A stretch of 64,000 nt of DNA from Corynebacterium deserti GIMN1.010 (GTDB lineage Bacteria; Actinomycetota; Actinomycetes; Mycobacteriales; Mycobacteriaceae): positions 558,001-622,000 of the forward strand of contig NZ_CP009220.1 in the NCBI RefSeq assembly GCF_001277995.1, read 5' to 3'. Below are positions 18,025 to 27,492 of the stretch, in pieces. The translations under genes and the position numbers were made by a program. Position 1 is the first letter of the stretch. Each line of letters opens with the position of its first letter. The notes beneath the pieces are model-generated. The model was not told the origin of the DNA, ran no database searches, and saw only the letters and a program-made list of their open reading frames with translations.

Positions 18025-18059
18025 GGTTAGCGTGCTAACCGGTGCCCCCGCTGGGGCAC
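18025..18059. promoter_or_regulatory. Two adjacent palindromes upstream of the GNAT-fdhF operon
   Basis: GGTTAGC-GT-GCTAACC (18025-18040) lies 8 bp upstream of the GNAT start codon and is followed at once by GTGCCCC-CGCT-GGGGCAC (18042-18059). The first looks like a regulator site; its half-sites resemble those of the DtxR consensus but with wider spacing. The second could form a hairpin. Which regulator, if any, binds is unknown. Confidence 0.5.
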
Positions 18060-18105
18060 GGTGGTGGGGTTGGTGTGGGGCGGCGTCGACAAGCATGATA
18101 GGGAC

Positions 18106-18135
18106 TTGTGTTTTCGTGTTCACTTCCTGTACTCT
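18106..18135 (+). promoter_or_regulatory. Probable promoter for rpsH operon
   Basis: TTGTGT, 18 bp, TACTCT. It lies about 240 bp upstream of rpsH in the only intergenic region available for a promoter. A similar motif block (CTTGTGTT ... CACTT) also occurs in the rplN leader around 11677. The boundary with the real +1 is not certain. Confidence 0.45.
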
Positions 18136-18374
18136 GTCCGTTTGGACTTTGCACTAGAAAAACTCCATAGAGAATCTCGGTGTTTCAAAGATCCATGCAA
18201 ACGTAAACACCCTACTTTGTTGTAGGCCCCCCGCCATCAATGGCGATCCGTGTGGGAAATGGCAGCGAGCAAACCGACTATTGAGTTCGGGGAGCGCTGA
18301 GTGGCCAGAAAACACACGGTTAACGTCCGAGGTGGGAAGGGAACCCCAACGAGAAAGGCATCAGGTCGTCTCTT

Positions 18375-18773
18375 ATGACCATGACTGATCCAATCGCCGA
18401 CATGCTGTCGCGCGTGCGCAATGCTAGCAATGCGCACCACGACACCGTGTCCATGCCATCCTCCAAGATCAAGGCAAACATTGCTGAGATCTTGAAGCAG
18501 GAAGGCTACATTGCTAACTACACCGTTGAGGATGCAAAGGTCGGCAAGACCCTCACCCTCGAGCTGAAGTACAGCAACACCCGTGAGCGCTCCATCGCTG
18601 GTCTGCGCCGCGTTTCCAAGCCTGGTCTGCGTGTGTACGCTAAGTCCACCAATCTGCCACAGGTTCTGGGCGGCCTGGGCGTGGCTATCATCTCCACGTC
18701 ACAGGGCCTCCTGACCGACCGTCAGGCTACCGAGAAGGGCGTAGGCGGAGAAGTCCTCGCCTACGTCTGGTAA
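18375..18773 (+). CDS. rpsH: 30S ribosomal protein S8
   Basis: 132 residues, starting [17 protein letters not shown], with the C-terminal signature [13 protein letters not shown]8 binds the central domain of 16S rRNA and is a known autoregulator of the spc operon in E. coli. It is the first gene of the second spc half-operon, since the fdh cluster separates it from rplE. A 19 bp gap with GGGAGGA precedes rplF. Confidence 0.98.
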   Translation: MTMTDPIADMLSRVRNASNAHHDTVSMPSSKIKANIAEILKQEGYIANYTVEDAKVGKTLTLELKYSNTRERSIAGLRRVSKPGLRVYAKSTNLPQVLGGLGVAIISTSQGLLTDRQATEKGVGGEVLAYVW

Positions 18774-18792
18774 AAGGGAGGATTGACTAACT

Positions 18793-19329
18793 ATGTCACG
18801 TATCGGAAAAGAACCGATCACCATCCCATCCGGTGTTGAGACCAAGATTGACGGCCAGTTCGTTGAGGTCAAGGGCCCTAAGGGCACTCTGAACGTCAAC
18901 GTTCCTGCACCAATCTCCGTTGCAGTTGAAGACGGCCAGATTGTTGTCTCCCGCCCGGATGATCACCGCGAGAACCGCTCCCTCCACGGTCTGTCCCGCT
19001 CCCTTGTTAACAACATGGTTGTCGGCGTCACCGAGGGTTACACCATCAAGATGGAAATCTTTGGTGTCGGTTACCGTGTCGCGCTGAAGGGCAAGGACCT
19101 CGAGTTCTCCCTCGGCTACTCACACCCAGTGCTGATCGAAGCTAAGGAAGGCATCACCTTCGCAGTTGATGGCAACACCAAGCTTTCAGTCTCTGGCATC
19201 GACAAGCAGAAGGTTGGACAGGTCGCAGCAGTGATCCGCCGCCTGCGTAAGGACGATCCTTACAAGGGTAAGGGCATCCGCTACGAGGGTGAGCAGATCC
19301 GCCGCAAGGTCGGAAAGACGGGTAAGTAA
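18793..19329 (+). CDS. rplF: 50S ribosomal protein L6
   Basis: 178 residues with the two-domain L6 fold: [16 protein letters not shown] at the start and the C-terminal signature [28 protein letters not shown] region. L6 lies near the factor-binding site. It is followed after 3 bp by rplR. Confidence 0.98.
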   Translation: MSRIGKEPITIPSGVETKIDGQFVEVKGPKGTLNVNVPAPISVAVEDGQIVVSRPDDHRENRSLHGLSRSLVNNMVVGVTEGYTIKMEIFGVGYRVALKGKDLEFSLGYSHPVLIEAKEGITFAVDGNTKLSVSGIDKQKVGQVAAVIRRLRKDDPYKGKGIRYEGEQIRRKVGKTGK

Positions 19330-19332
19330 GCA

Positions 19333-19737
19333 ATGAGCAACACTGAAAACAAGCAGAAGCGCGTTTCCGTTGGCAAGGACATCGCGACTCGTCGTCGCGT
19401 TGCCCGTGCACGCCGCCACTTCCGCATCCGCAAGAACCTCCGTGGCACCCCAGAGGCACCACGTTTGGTTGTCCACCGCTCTTCTCGCCACATGCACGTT
19501 CAGATCATCGACGACGTTGCAGGCCACACCCTGGCTGCAGCATCCTCCATTGAAGCTGAAGTTCGTGCAACCGAAGGCGACAAGAAGGCTAAGGGCGCAA
19601 AGGTCGGTCAGCTGATCGCCGAGCGCGCAAAGGCAGCTGGTATCGAGCAGGTCGTCTTCGACCGCGCTGGTTACAAGTACCACGGCCGCGTCGCAGCTCT
19701 TGCTGACGCCGCTCGTGAAGGTGGTCTGAAATTCTAA
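19333..19737 (+). CDS. rplR: 50S ribosomal protein L18
   Basis: 134 residues. After a basic N terminus ([20 protein letters not shown]) come the L18 core [15 protein letters not shown] and the conserved end [26 protein letters not shown]18 binds 5S rRNA together with L5. Confidence 0.98.
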   Translation: MSNTENKQKRVSVGKDIATRRRVARARRHFRIRKNLRGTPEAPRLVVHRSSRHMHVQIIDDVAGHTLAAASSIEAEVRATEGDKKAKGAKVGQLIAERAKAAGIEQVVFDRAGYKYHGRVAALADAAREGGLKF

Positions 19738-19777
19738 TGATGACCATTTCTAAGAACATCAACGGAAGGATTGCGTA

Positions 19778-20416
19778 ATGCCGGGACGTGAACGGCGTGA
19801 CGGCGGACGATCCGCCGACGAGAACAAGCAAAACGATCGCAACGAGCGTGGCGGCCGCGGCCGTGGCCGCGATGACCGTCGCAATCAGCAGCAGGACGAG
19901 CGCTCACAGTACATCGAGCGCGTCGTCACCATCAACCGCGTTTCCAAGGTTGTCAAGGGTGGTCGTCGCTTCAGCTTCACCGCACTAGTCATCGTTGGCG
20001 ACGGCAAGGGAATGGTCGGTGTCGGTTACGGCAAGGCCAAGGAAGTTCCCGCTGCTATCCAAAAGGGTGCAGAAGAGGCTCGCAAGAACTTCTTCCGCGT
20101 CCCAATGGTCAACGGCACCATCACCCACCCAGTTCAGGGCGAGAAGGCAGCCGGCATCGTTATGCTGAAGCCTGCTGCTCCAGGTACCGGTGTTATCGCC
20201 GGTGGCGCAGCTCGCCCAGTGCTTGAGTGCGCTGGTATCCAGGACATTCTTTCCAAGTCCCTTGGTTCTGACAACGCTATCAACGTCGTCCACGCAACCG
20301 TGGATGGCCTGAAGCAGCTGGTCCGCCCTGAAGAGGTCGCAGCCCGCCGTGGCAAGACCATCGAAGAGGTCGCACCAGCACGTATCCTGCGTGCACGCGC
20401 AGGTCAGGAGGCGTAA
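19778..20416 (+). CDS. rpsE: 30S ribosomal protein S5
   Basis: 212 residues, longer than the ~167 of E. coli because of an N-terminal extension of about 45 residues rich in Arg, Gly, Asp and Gln, as in other actinobacteria. The S5 core begins at [20 protein letters not shown] and includes [16 protein letters not shown] and [15 protein letters not shown] segments. S5 governs decoding accuracy. The start ATG at 19778 follows GGAAGG. Confidence 0.97.
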   Translation: MPGRERRDGGRSADENKQNDRNERGGRGRGRDDRRNQQQDERSQYIERVVTINRVSKVVKGGRRFSFTALVIVGDGKGMVGVGYGKAKEVPAAIQKGAEEARKNFFRVPMVNGTITHPVQGEKAAGIVMLKPAAPGTGVIAGGAARPVLECAGIQDILSKSLGSDNAINVVHATVDGLKQLVRPEEVAARRGKTIEEVAPARILRARAGQEA

Positions 20417-20419
20417 GAA

Positions 20420-20605
20420 ATGGCGCTGAAGATTACACAGATCAAAGGCACTGTGGGCACCAAGCCCAAGCATCGCGAAAATCTTCGTTCCCTCGGTCTG
20501 AAGCGAATCCGCCACACTGTGGTCCGTCCCGACACCCCTGAGGTTCGTGGCATGGTCCAGGCAGTTCGCCACCTGATCGTCGTCGAAGAAGTGGCGGGGG
20601 AGTAG
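20420..20605 (+). CDS. rpmD: 50S ribosomal protein L30
   Basis: 61 residues, the standard L30 length, with [26 protein letters not shown] and the histidine in [12 protein letters not shown]. It lies 3 bp after rpsE and 7 bp before rplO in one transcription unit. Confidence 0.97.
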   Translation: MALKITQIKGTVGTKPKHRENLRSLGLKRIRHTVVRPDTPEVRGMVQAVRHLIVVEEVAGE

Positions 20606-20612
20606 GTAACAA

Positions 20613-21059
20613 ATGAGCGAACCAATTAAGCTCCACGATTTGCGCCCAGCAGCGGGCTCAAACAAGGCTAAGACCCGCGTTGGTCGAGGCGAAGCATCCA
20701 AGGGTAAGACTGCAGGTCGCGGTACCAAGGGTACCAAGGCACGCAAGCAGGTCTCTGCAGCATTCGAAGGTGGCCAGATGCCACTGCAGATGCGTCTTCC
20801 TAAGTTGAAGGGCTTCAAGAACCCTAACAAGGTTGACTACCAGGTAGTTAACGTTTCCGATCTTGCAGAGAAGTTCCCACAGGGTGGCGACATCAGCATT
20901 GCTGACATCGTTGCAGCTGGACTTGTCCGCAAGAACGAACTGGTTAAGGTTCTGGGCAACGGCGACATCAGCGTCAAGCTGAACGTCACCGCTAACAAGT
21001 TCTCCGGCTCTGCCAAGGAAAAGATCGAAGCCGCTGGCGGCTCCATCACCGTGGCATAA
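20613..21059 (+). CDS. rplO: 50S ribosomal protein L15
   Basis: 148 residues: [21 protein letters not shown] at the N terminus, a glycine/basic tail binding 23S rRNA, and [19 protein letters not shown] at the C terminus. It is the last gene before a terminator; secY, its usual neighbour, lies 2.6 kb further on beyond an AT-rich insertion. Confidence 0.98.
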   Translation: MSEPIKLHDLRPAAGSNKAKTRVGRGEASKGKTAGRGTKGTKARKQVSAAFEGGQMPLQMRLPKLKGFKNPNKVDYQVVNVSDLAEKFPQGGDISIADIVAAGLVRKNELVKVLGNGDISVKLNVTANKFSGSAKEKIEAAGGSITVA

Positions 21060-21075
21060 GTTCAAAAGAACTTTA

Positions 21076-21112
21076 AAAATGACCCCCAAGGGAAACCTTG
21101 GGGGTCATTTTT
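21076..21112 (+). terminator. Rho-independent terminator after rplO
   Basis: The perfect stem TGACCCCCAAGG / CCTTGGGGGTCA, flanked by A- and T-runs, ends the rpsH-rplO transcription unit. It can also act on leftward transcripts from the adjacent island. Confidence 0.93.
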
Positions 21113-21269
21113 GTTGTCTGTTTCGGATGTTTAGGGTTCCACACCAGCATAGGAGTATCTGATTCCGGTTTTGAGTGCATTGGTCATTTTGGATCAGTTG
21201 GCCTGAGTGGATAAGACACCGCAAGACATAGTGATGTAGACGGTGCGAGGCTAACTCGCCGATCTAAAA
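21113..21269. other. Intergenic stretch between rplO terminator and AT-rich island
   Basis: Nothing recognisable was found. It marks the join between biased ribosomal DNA and the AT-rich island; no inverted terminal repeat, tRNA fragment or direct repeat was seen that would define an insertion boundary. Confidence 0.4.
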
Positions 21270-21644
21270 TCAGGATGCTGTTGGTTCTTTCCCTCTGATT
21301 TCTCGGAAGCGATTAATGGCCAAAATAAGCTGGGCAATAAAAACTCCACCACCTATAACGATAAGTAATGGATCGAATATCCCCTCTGGTACATTAAGCC
21401 AAAAATAGATACCTACTCCCACACAAATTAGGCCAACTAAACCAAGGCAGAGTAAGACCGATATGGAAGCTTTCTGTGTAGTCGCAGCAGCCGTTACAGC
21501 AGCAACAAAAGACAAGGCAAGAATAAACCCAAGTGCAAAAGCATCTAGCACAGTTGAAACGGGCAATACTATCGATAGGACGATAAACAAAGATAGGTAA
21601 ATTACACTCAGTATCTTGACTGGCACTGGGCTGCTGTTCTGCAT
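21270..21644 (-). CDS. Small four-helix membrane protein of the LGFP/phospholipase island
   Basis: 124 residues with four clear hydrophobic helices (about residues 9-30, 35-53, 60-80 and 88-109) and a short charged C terminus (NRFREIRGKEPTAS). No family is recognised. It begins 4 bp after the end of the phospholipase-A2-like fragment on the same strand, so the two were probably one operon. Such tight pairing of a secreted membrane-active enzyme and a small membrane protein recalls effector-immunity pairs, but this is inference only. The DNA is AT-rich compared with both flanks, suggesting horizontal origin. Confidence 0.6.
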   Translation of the reverse strand: MQNSSPVPVKILSVIYLSLFIVLSIVLPVSTVLDAFALGFILALSFVAAVTAAATTQKASISVLLCLGLVGLICVGVGIYFWLNVPEGIFDPLLIVIGGGVFIAQLILAINRFREIRGKEPTAS

Positions 21645-21647
21645 ATT

Positions 21648-21950
21648 TTAATTCCAGTTCTTCGTTTTGGCTGCAGCAAAATGGATATTCGGCGCATTCA
21701 AGCACCGGCCCCGTAGGGAATTTCCGTAACTAAAGTTTTCAGCACAAATGGTACGTAAATGATAAGAGAATTGAGAATAGCACGGAGAGTACCCAGAACC
21801 ATTTGTGTCAGCAGCGTCCATGCATAGATCATGTCGTGCACATGCACCACCAAATTCTGCTTTTGCATTCACCGGAGGCCCAAAGGTGTCAAGAGAATAA
21901 GTGCAATAGTCATGGCGTGTATACGTAGAGGGGTTAGGGCTATTGGCCTT
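21648..21950 (-). pseudogene. 5'-truncated phospholipase A2-like gene fragment
   Basis: The open frame contains DYCTYSLDTFG, then GGACARHDLCMDAAD and CYSQFSYHLRTICAENF, ending NWN. CxRHDxCxD with surrounding cysteines resembles the His-Asp catalytic helix of secreted phospholipases A2 with disulfide partners. An in-frame TAA lies directly before 21950 and no good start codon precedes the conserved part; the only in-frame GTG (21872) would drop the first conserved block. It therefore looks like the 3' end of a larger gene, perhaps once joined to the LGFP-repeat gene upstream. The enzyme assignment rests on motif recognition only. Confidence 0.55.
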
Positions 21951-22041
21951 TTACGGCATCCCCAATAGTCGTAATGTGCGGGAATTGTTACTCCGTCAAA
22001 ATTTCTCTGAGAAGAGTCCTAAAGACTACAAGTGCTGGCTT

Positions 22042-23145
22042 TTAAGGGGGTAAAATTTTCTCTCGATTCAACCTCGGTCGAGGGATGAGAAGAACTTTCG
22101 GAGGTGTCTCTACCAGTATGTTGAAAATATTCAAGTAAGAGTGTGCTTCTTTTTTACCAGATACCTCGGTAAGTCCAGCACCTACAATTTCTTCTCCTAA
22201 ATCAAATCGTCTTCCAGAAAAGTCCTGTGCATTTTCCACGGAGACCTCAGAATCTAGAACTGGGGCAGTAATAGGAAAACCCCAATGTGAGTCTAATTCT
22301 CCCCGCATTTTCCATATATCTCCTACAATTCCGGTTATTTCCCATGCATCATATGTAGGGTGCCAATAAATATCTCCGTTTTGGAAAATGCTGAATCGGC
22401 CAATTCCATGTGAGCTCGACGCCTCATCTGCAATCGGTAAACCTAAAGCGCTATTAGCGCCGACAAGCTTGAGCAAACGATCTAAAATCATTCCGTTCAT
22501 GCTTGCGACTTGGAATCTTTCAAATACAGGAGTGCGGTAAATGCGCTCGCCTTGAAATAGTTGCACCCAGCCATTAAGTTCACCGTCGATAGGATTTGAG
22601 CCAGATCCTGGAACTTCACCACCTAGTGGGTAGCCCATTCACCCGGAGACCACCCATTACGTGCAAACACTTCGGCATTGCGGGTAGTTATAGCATGGGC
22701 ACCGGTGTCGGGGTGCCAGAAGATGAAACCATTCCGGAACTGCTGATGGAATCCCACGCCGTCTGAGTTTTGGATCTGTGGACCAATGGGGTCGAGTAAG
22801 AAACTTAATAGATTGCTTAGTTGGGTATAGCGCCCGAGGATGGCGTCGCATACGTCGTAGGCTGTAAAGATAAATGGTTGGCATGATGCGGTTGTGGAAG
22901 CAAGGGTCTGTGGCTGGGATTGTTGGATGGCTACAGCTATTTTGGCCTCGTCGGTGGTCGCTTTGTCCACTTGTGGTGGTAGAGCAATTTTGGCAGATAG
23001 CATCTCGCCGCCAGTGATCTGTTTTTTTGAGTGGGCCTGATTGCTCCGCAGCGCGTACTGCCTCGTGGAAGGTGTCGGTGTCTGCAAGGCCTCCGGAGCC
23101 TTCAACTACGGGTGTGGTTCGCCGTGCGGAAATGACACGTGAACT
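22042..23145 (-). pseudogene. Frameshifted LGFP-repeat cell-wall protein
   Basis: Two leftward frames (22623-23105 and 22042-22638) together encode several LGFP repeats, modules thought to bind the arabinogalactan wall (GFHQQFRNGFIFWHPDTGA; SALGLPIADEASSSHGIGRF; NGDIYWHPTYDAWEITG). Repeat reading breaks at 22636: GWSPGE continues as MGYPLGGE only after a one-base shift, as if one A were lost. A second shift falls at a run of seven T's (23022-23028): the upstream frame reads ADTDTFHEAVRAAEQSGPLKK and the downstream one QITGGEM, as if one A were added. An in-frame stop (23146-23148) then cuts off the signal-peptide region. The gene appears dead. Confidence 0.75.
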
Positions 23146-23497
23146 TCAGGGTGGGTGGGATACTCTTCGATCGACGAGGATTCATACCTATTCCGTGATT
23201 ATTTTGAAATTCCCAAAATGAATTCATGCACACATTGAGCATGTGAATAGGCTCTAATATTCTTCTCACCTTTCTTAGCTCCGGCTGCGTGCTGGCGAGT
23301 TCATGACACTCAAAGTTTTCTCGAAGCCCAAGGTGAATTCGGTGTTTTTACGAATCACGGAATTCAGGTAATTTCTAATGAAATATTTAAGTTCCCCTCG
23401 ACCTCATCTGAAAAAACTTTGAGCAACACCGTTAGTCGTGCCGAAACCGGTGGGTAAAGAGCTGTGAAACTGCTTACGAAATTGGGTTGACATGCAG
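23146..23497. other. AT-rich remnant/intergenic DNA upstream of secY promoter
   Basis: About 350 bp without a supported gene. It is AT-rich like the pseudogenes beside it and probably includes the lost 5' end and promoter of the LGFP gene. No mobile-element ends were recognised. Confidence 0.4.
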
Positions 23498-23526
23498 TTG
23501 TTGGTGAAAGGCTGGTAGGGTAGACA
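23498..23526 (+). promoter_or_regulatory. Probable promoter for secY-adk
   Basis: TTGTTG, 17 bp, TAGACA, about 120 bp upstream of secY. A TTGACA at 23487 is stronger as a -35 but wrongly spaced for this -10. The need for a separate promoter follows from the rplO terminator and the island between rplO and secY. Confidence 0.5.
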
Positions 23527-23648
23527 AGTCAATTGTGTCCGATTTGTAATCGGACCAGGATCTAAAGAACACATCTCCCGCCACCTGCAGGTCAACTTGT
23601 GGAAGCTCTCCACGTTGGAACGAGGTGCTGTGGAGGCCAGGAGGATAA

Positions 23649-24971
23649 GTGTCCGCCATAATTCAGGCATTTAAGGACGCCGATCTGCGTAAGAAGATTT
23701 TCTTCACCATCGCGATGATCATTCTGTACCGCATCGGTGCGCAGATTCCTTCCCCGGGAGTTGACTACGCAACGATCAGCGGTCGTCTGCGTGATCTGAC
23801 GCAGGATCAGTCAAGCGTGTACTCGCTGATTAACCTGTTTTCCGGTGGAGCGCTCTTGCAGCTGTCCATTTTTGCAATCGGTATTATGCCGTACATTACG
23901 GCGTCGATTATCGTCCAACTTCTGACTGTGGTTATTCCGCACTTTGAGCAGTTGAAGAAGGAAGGCCAGTCTGGCCAGGCGAAGATGATGCAGTACACCA
24001 GGTACCTGACAGTGGCTCTGGCGTTGTTGCAGTCGTCCGGCATTGTGGCGCTGGCAGACCGTGATCAGCTGCTGGGTGCAGGTTTCCGCGTGCTGGAAGA
24101 AGACCGCAACTTCTTCGATCTAATTGTTATGGTGCTCACCATGACTGCCGGTGCCGTGCTGGTCATGTGGCTGGGTGAGCTGATCACGGAGAAGGGTGTC
24201 GGAAACGGCATGTCGCTGCTGATCTTCGCGGGTATCGCAACGCGCCTGCCTACCGACGGCATGAACATCCTGGGCAACTCCGGTGGCGTTGTGTTCACCG
24301 TCGTGCTCATCTCTGTGCTTGTGCTCGTGGTTGGTGTGGTCTTCGTCGAACAGGGCCAGCGCCGCATCCCAGTGCAGTACGCAAAGCGCATGGTTGGTCG
24401 TCGGCAGTACGGTGGCTCTTCCACCTACCTGCCACTGAAGGTTAACCAGGCTGGTGTTATCCCAGTGATCTTCGCATCCTCGCTGATTTACATGCCGGTG
24501 CTGATTACCCAGATCGTCAACTCGGGTTCCTTGGAAGTCACAGACAACTGGTGGCAGCGCAACGTTATTGCGCACCTGCAGACTCCATCGTCGTGGCAGT
24601 ACATCGTGGTGTACTTCGCGCTTACCATCTTCTTCTCCTACTTCTACGTTTCCGTCCAGTACGATCCTGCTGAACAGGCTGACAACATGAAGAAGTACGG
24701 TGGATTCATTCCGGGTATTCGCCCAGGTCGCCCAACGGCCGAGTATCTTGGATTCGTAATGAACCGACTGCTGTTCGTTGGTTCTCTCTACCTGGCTGTC
24801 ATTGCCGTTTTGCCAAACATTATGCTGGATCTTGGTGTTGATGCCGGTTCTGCCGGAGCGACTCCATTCGGCGGAACCGCAATTCTGATTCTTGTCTCTG
24901 TTGCACTGACCACAGTGAAGCAGATCGAGAGCCAGCTCCTGCAAAGCAACTACGAAGGACTCCTAAAATAA
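23649..24971 (+). CDS. secY: Preprotein translocase subunit SecY
   Basis: 440 residues starting with GTG after AGGAGGATA. SecY is the channel of the Sec translocon. Ten hydrophobic segments are visible. Conserved SecY elements include the first helix region [22 protein letters not shown], the plug region around [25 protein letters not shown], and cytoplasmic loops with [13 protein letters not shown] and [17 protein letters not shown]. The stop codon overlaps the adk ATG by one base. Confidence 0.98.
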   Translation: MSAIIQAFKDADLRKKIFFTIAMIILYRIGAQIPSPGVDYATISGRLRDLTQDQSSVYSLINLFSGGALLQLSIFAIGIMPYITASIIVQLLTVVIPHFEQLKKEGQSGQAKMMQYTRYLTVALALLQSSGIVALADRDQLLGAGFRVLEEDRNFFDLIVMVLTMTAGAVLVMWLGELITEKGVGNGMSLLIFAGIATRLPTDGMNILGNSGGVVFTVVLISVLVLVVGVVFVEQGQRRIPVQYAKRMVGRRQYGGSSTYLPLKVNQAGVIPVIFASSLIYMPVLITQIVNSGSLEVTDNWWQRNVIAHLQTPSSWQYIVVYFALTIFFSYFYVSVQYDPAEQADNMKKYGGFIPGIRPGRPTAEYLGFVMNRLLFVGSLYLAVIAVLPNIMLDLGVDAGSAGATPFGGTAILILVSVALTTVKQIESQLLQSNYEGLLK

Positions 24972-25516
24972 TGCGACTTGTACTCCTCGGACCTCCCGGT
25001 GCTGGTAAAGGCACCCAGGCTGCAATTCTTTCTGAAAAGCTTGGCATCCCTCACATCTCTACTGGTGATCTCTTCCGCGCAAATATCGGCGAAGGAACCC
25101 CACTGGGTGTAGAGGCTAAGCAGTACATCGATGCTGGCAAGCTGGTGCCTACCGACGTCACCGCACGTATGGTTGCCTCCCGCCTTGCAGAAGCAGATGC
25201 CGCTGAAGGCTTCCTCCTTGATGGCTTCCCACGCACCGTGGAGCAGGCTGATATTCTGGCTAACCTTCTTGCAGAGGCTGGCCAGGAGCTCGACGGCGTT
25301 GTTAACTACCAGGTGTCTGAAGATGTCGTTGTGGAGCGTATGCTCTCCCGTGGCCGCGCTGATGACAACGAAGAGACCATCCGTACCCGTCTTGGCGTGT
25401 ACCGCGATGAGACCGCTCCGCTGATCGAGCACTATGGTGACAAGATCATCAACATTGAGGCTGAGGGCGAAGTTGAGGAAATCAACGCCCGTACCCTCGA
25501 GGCTTTGGGCAAGTAA
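24971..25516 (+). CDS. adk: Adenylate kinase
   Basis: 181 residues. It converts ATP + AMP to 2 ADP. The P-loop [10 protein letters not shown] is at residues 7-16 and the AMP-binding segment STGDLFR follows. The DGFPR motif is also present. It is a short-lid form: the zinc/lid insertion of Gram-positive adenylate kinases is absent ([15 protein letters not shown]), as in other actinobacteria. It is coupled to secY and followed by a terminator. Confidence 0.98.
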   Translation: MRLVLLGPPGAGKGTQAAILSEKLGIPHISTGDLFRANIGEGTPLGVEAKQYIDAGKLVPTDVTARMVASRLAEADAAEGFLLDGFPRTVEQADILANLLAEAGQELDGVVNYQVSEDVVVERMLSRGRADDNEETIRTRLGVYRDETAPLIEHYGDKIINIEAEGEVEEINARTLEALGK

Positions 25517-25583
25517 ATTTCCCTCACTAGGCCGTGAAACCCTACGATGGGGGAGTAAAGGCCAGAGCCCATTTAAAGCGTTT

Positions 25584-25625
25584 GGCCGGAACTGCACAGC
25601 ACAGTGCAGGGCCGGCCTTTTTGCA
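25584..25625 (+). terminator. Terminator between adk and map
   Basis: GGCCGG ... GTGCAG ... GCCGGCC forms a GC-rich stem with an inner GCAC/GTGC stem, and is followed by TTTTT. It separates secY-adk from map. Confidence 0.8.
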
Positions 25626-25656
25626 TTCACATGACTAACCCCAAAGGAGAATACCC

Positions 25657-26451
25657 ATGGGTTTTCGTTCCAAGAAAAAGATGATCCCCGCCAAGACTCC
25701 AGGTGAGTTGGATGCGATGCAGGCGGCGGGTGAAATCGTGGGCAAAGCGTTGCAGGTTGTGCGCGCAGAGGCCAAACCTGGCATGAGCACGTGGGATCTT
25801 GACCAAATCGCTGAGCAAGTAATCCGCGACGCTGGCGCTACCCCTACTTTCTTGGGCTACCAGGGCTTCCCAGGTTCCGTGTGCGCATCGGTCAATGAGG
25901 TTATCGTTCACGGTATTCCAGCAAAAGACATTATCTTAGAAGAGGGAGACTTAGTCTCTATTGACTGTGGAGCAACTCTTGATGGTTGGGTCGGCGACTC
26001 CGCGTGGAGCTTCGGTATCGGCGAGCTGGACGAGGACGTTTCGGCCCTTAATCAGGCCACCGAGTGGGTTCTGATGGAAGGTCTTAAAGCCATGATTCCG
26101 GGAAACCGTCTCACTGACGTTTCCCATGCGCTCGAGGTTGCCACTCGCAAGGCTGAGACCAAGTTTGGCGTGCTGCTCGGCATCGTCGATGGTTACGGCG
26201 GACACGGCATCGGTCATACCATGCACGAAGAGCCTTACCTGGCTAATGAGGGCAAGCCTGGCAAGGGGCCGCTCATTCAGGCTGGTTCTGTCTTGGCCAT
26301 TGAGCCGATGCTCACCCTCGGTACCGTGGATTCCGCAGTCCTTGAAGATGACTGGACTGTAGTCACACTCGACGGTTCCTGGGCCGCCCACTGGGAGCAC
26401 ACCGTGGCTGCCACCGACGGTGGTCCACGCATCTTGACGCCGCGCAAGTAA
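25657..26451 (+). CDS. map: Methionine aminopeptidase, type I
   Basis: 264 residues. It removes initiator methionine from nascent proteins. The metal ligands can be seen in [19 protein letters not shown] (two Asp), in [15 protein letters not shown] (His, with the TMHEEP catalytic His) and in a late Glu in AIEPML and [14 protein letters not shown] precedes the ATG at 25657. It is transcribed after the adk terminator, so it needs its own promoter, not pinpointed here. Confidence 0.97.
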   Translation: MGFRSKKKMIPAKTPGELDAMQAAGEIVGKALQVVRAEAKPGMSTWDLDQIAEQVIRDAGATPTFLGYQGFPGSVCASVNEVIVHGIPAKDIILEEGDLVSIDCGATLDGWVGDSAWSFGIGELDEDVSALNQATEWVLMEGLKAMIPGNRLTDVSHALEVATRKAETKFGVLLGIVDGYGGHGIGHTMHEEPYLANEGKPGKGPLIQAGSVLAIEPMLTLGTVDSAVLEDDWTVVTLDGSWAAHWEHTVAATDGGPRILTPRK

Positions 26452-26609
26452 CCGCACGCTTGTCGACGCAACCAGCCAGCCCGGGGCTAACCGTTGCCCG
26501 GTTGAGCAAAGGTTTGCGCCCTCTTCCGGGCAATGCCAGGGGTAGAAATTTGCACTTTTTCTAGGTTTCAAATATGGAAATCATTACCCATACTTATATA
26601 CTTCATAAC

Positions 26610-27359
26610 ATGGCGAACAATTCTCGTATTCGATACAGCGCGTCCATCAAGCGCAGTGTTGCAGCAGTAGTCACTGCAGCAGCAACTTCTCTCGCGCTGA
26701 TCGCAGTTCCTGCCACCGCATCAGCACAGGATCTCGCAACCACCAGCTCTACCATCCAAAACGATGCTCGTGAGGGTGCGTGGGTTACCCGCAACCAGCT
26801 GCAGGGCCAGTTGGAGAACTTGGGGCCAGCAGCTCTCCCTGCTAAGGCAGCAGTGGACAATGCTATTAATGGCTTGTTCCCAGGGCTTGTTGATGAAAAG
26901 TTGGCAGCTGAAGAAGCTGCAACCCGTGCCCAGGCAGAACGTGAAGCCGCAGCGGCCCGTGAGGCAGAGGCAGCTCGCATTGCCGCTGAAGAAGCAGCTC
27001 GATTCGATCGTGGCTCTTGCCCAGCAGCAGCTGATGTCTGCGTCGATATTGACGGTGGCCGCACCTGGCTGCAGGACAACGGCGTTGTTACCTACGGTGC
27101 AGTCCCGGTATCCTCCGGTGGTGTTGGTCAGGAGACTCCTCGCGGAACTTTCTACATTAACCGCAAGGTCAAGGATGAGATCTCCTACGAGTTCAACAAC
27201 GCTCCAATGCCTTACGCCATGTACTTCACCTACAACGGCCACGCATTCCACCAGGGCAATGTTGCAACCACTTCCGCAGGCTGTGTTCGTCTGAACCAGC
27301 AAGATGCCATCTACTACTTCAACAACGTCCAAATCGGCGACATGGTGTACATCTACTAA
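26610..27359 (+). CDS. Secreted L,D-transpeptidase (YkuD domain)
   Basis: About 249 residues from the ATG at 26610; an upstream in-frame ATG at 26574 would add 12, and neither has a convincing Shine-Dalgarno. A signal peptide (SVAAVVTAAATSLALIAVPATASA) is followed by a coiled-coil, Ala/Glu-rich linker (about residues 90-130). The C-terminal YkuD domain has GNVATTSAGCVRL; the catalytic Cys is in SAGC, where many family members have SHGC. It probably makes 3-3 cross-links in peptidoglycan. It lies alone between map and infA and ends at a terminator. Confidence 0.88.
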   Translation: MANNSRIRYSASIKRSVAAVVTAAATSLALIAVPATASAQDLATTSSTIQNDAREGAWVTRNQLQGQLENLGPAALPAKAAVDNAINGLFPGLVDEKLAAEEAATRAQAEREAAAAREAEAARIAAEEAARFDRGSCPAAADVCVDIDGGRTWLQDNGVVTYGAVPVSSGGVGQETPRGTFYINRKVKDEISYEFNNAPMPYAMYFTYNGHAFHQGNVATTSAGCVRLNQQDAIYYFNNVQIGDMVYIY

Positions 27360-27373
27360 AGGTGCACCTCACT

Positions 27374-27414
27374 TGGGCATACTTCACGCAATCGATGCAA
27401 GTATGCCCATTTTT
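27374..27414 (+). terminator. Terminator after the L,D-transpeptidase gene
   Basis: The perfect 11-bp stem TGGGCATACTT / AAGTATGCCCA is followed by TTTTTG. Confidence 0.9.
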
Positions 27415-27455
27415 GTGTCGTTAAAGGGTGTCGATATCTGTGCTTCATCTCATGT

Positions 27456-27484
27456 TTGATATATGGACACAAAGCGTGTAACCT
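27456..27484 (+). promoter_or_regulatory. Probable promoter for infA-rpsM-rpsK-rpsD
   Basis: TTGATA, 17 bp, TAACCT, just downstream of a terminator and about 100 bp before infA. Good match in sequence and spacing to corynebacterial housekeeping promoters. Confidence 0.6.
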
Positions 27485-27492
27485 ATTTCGTT

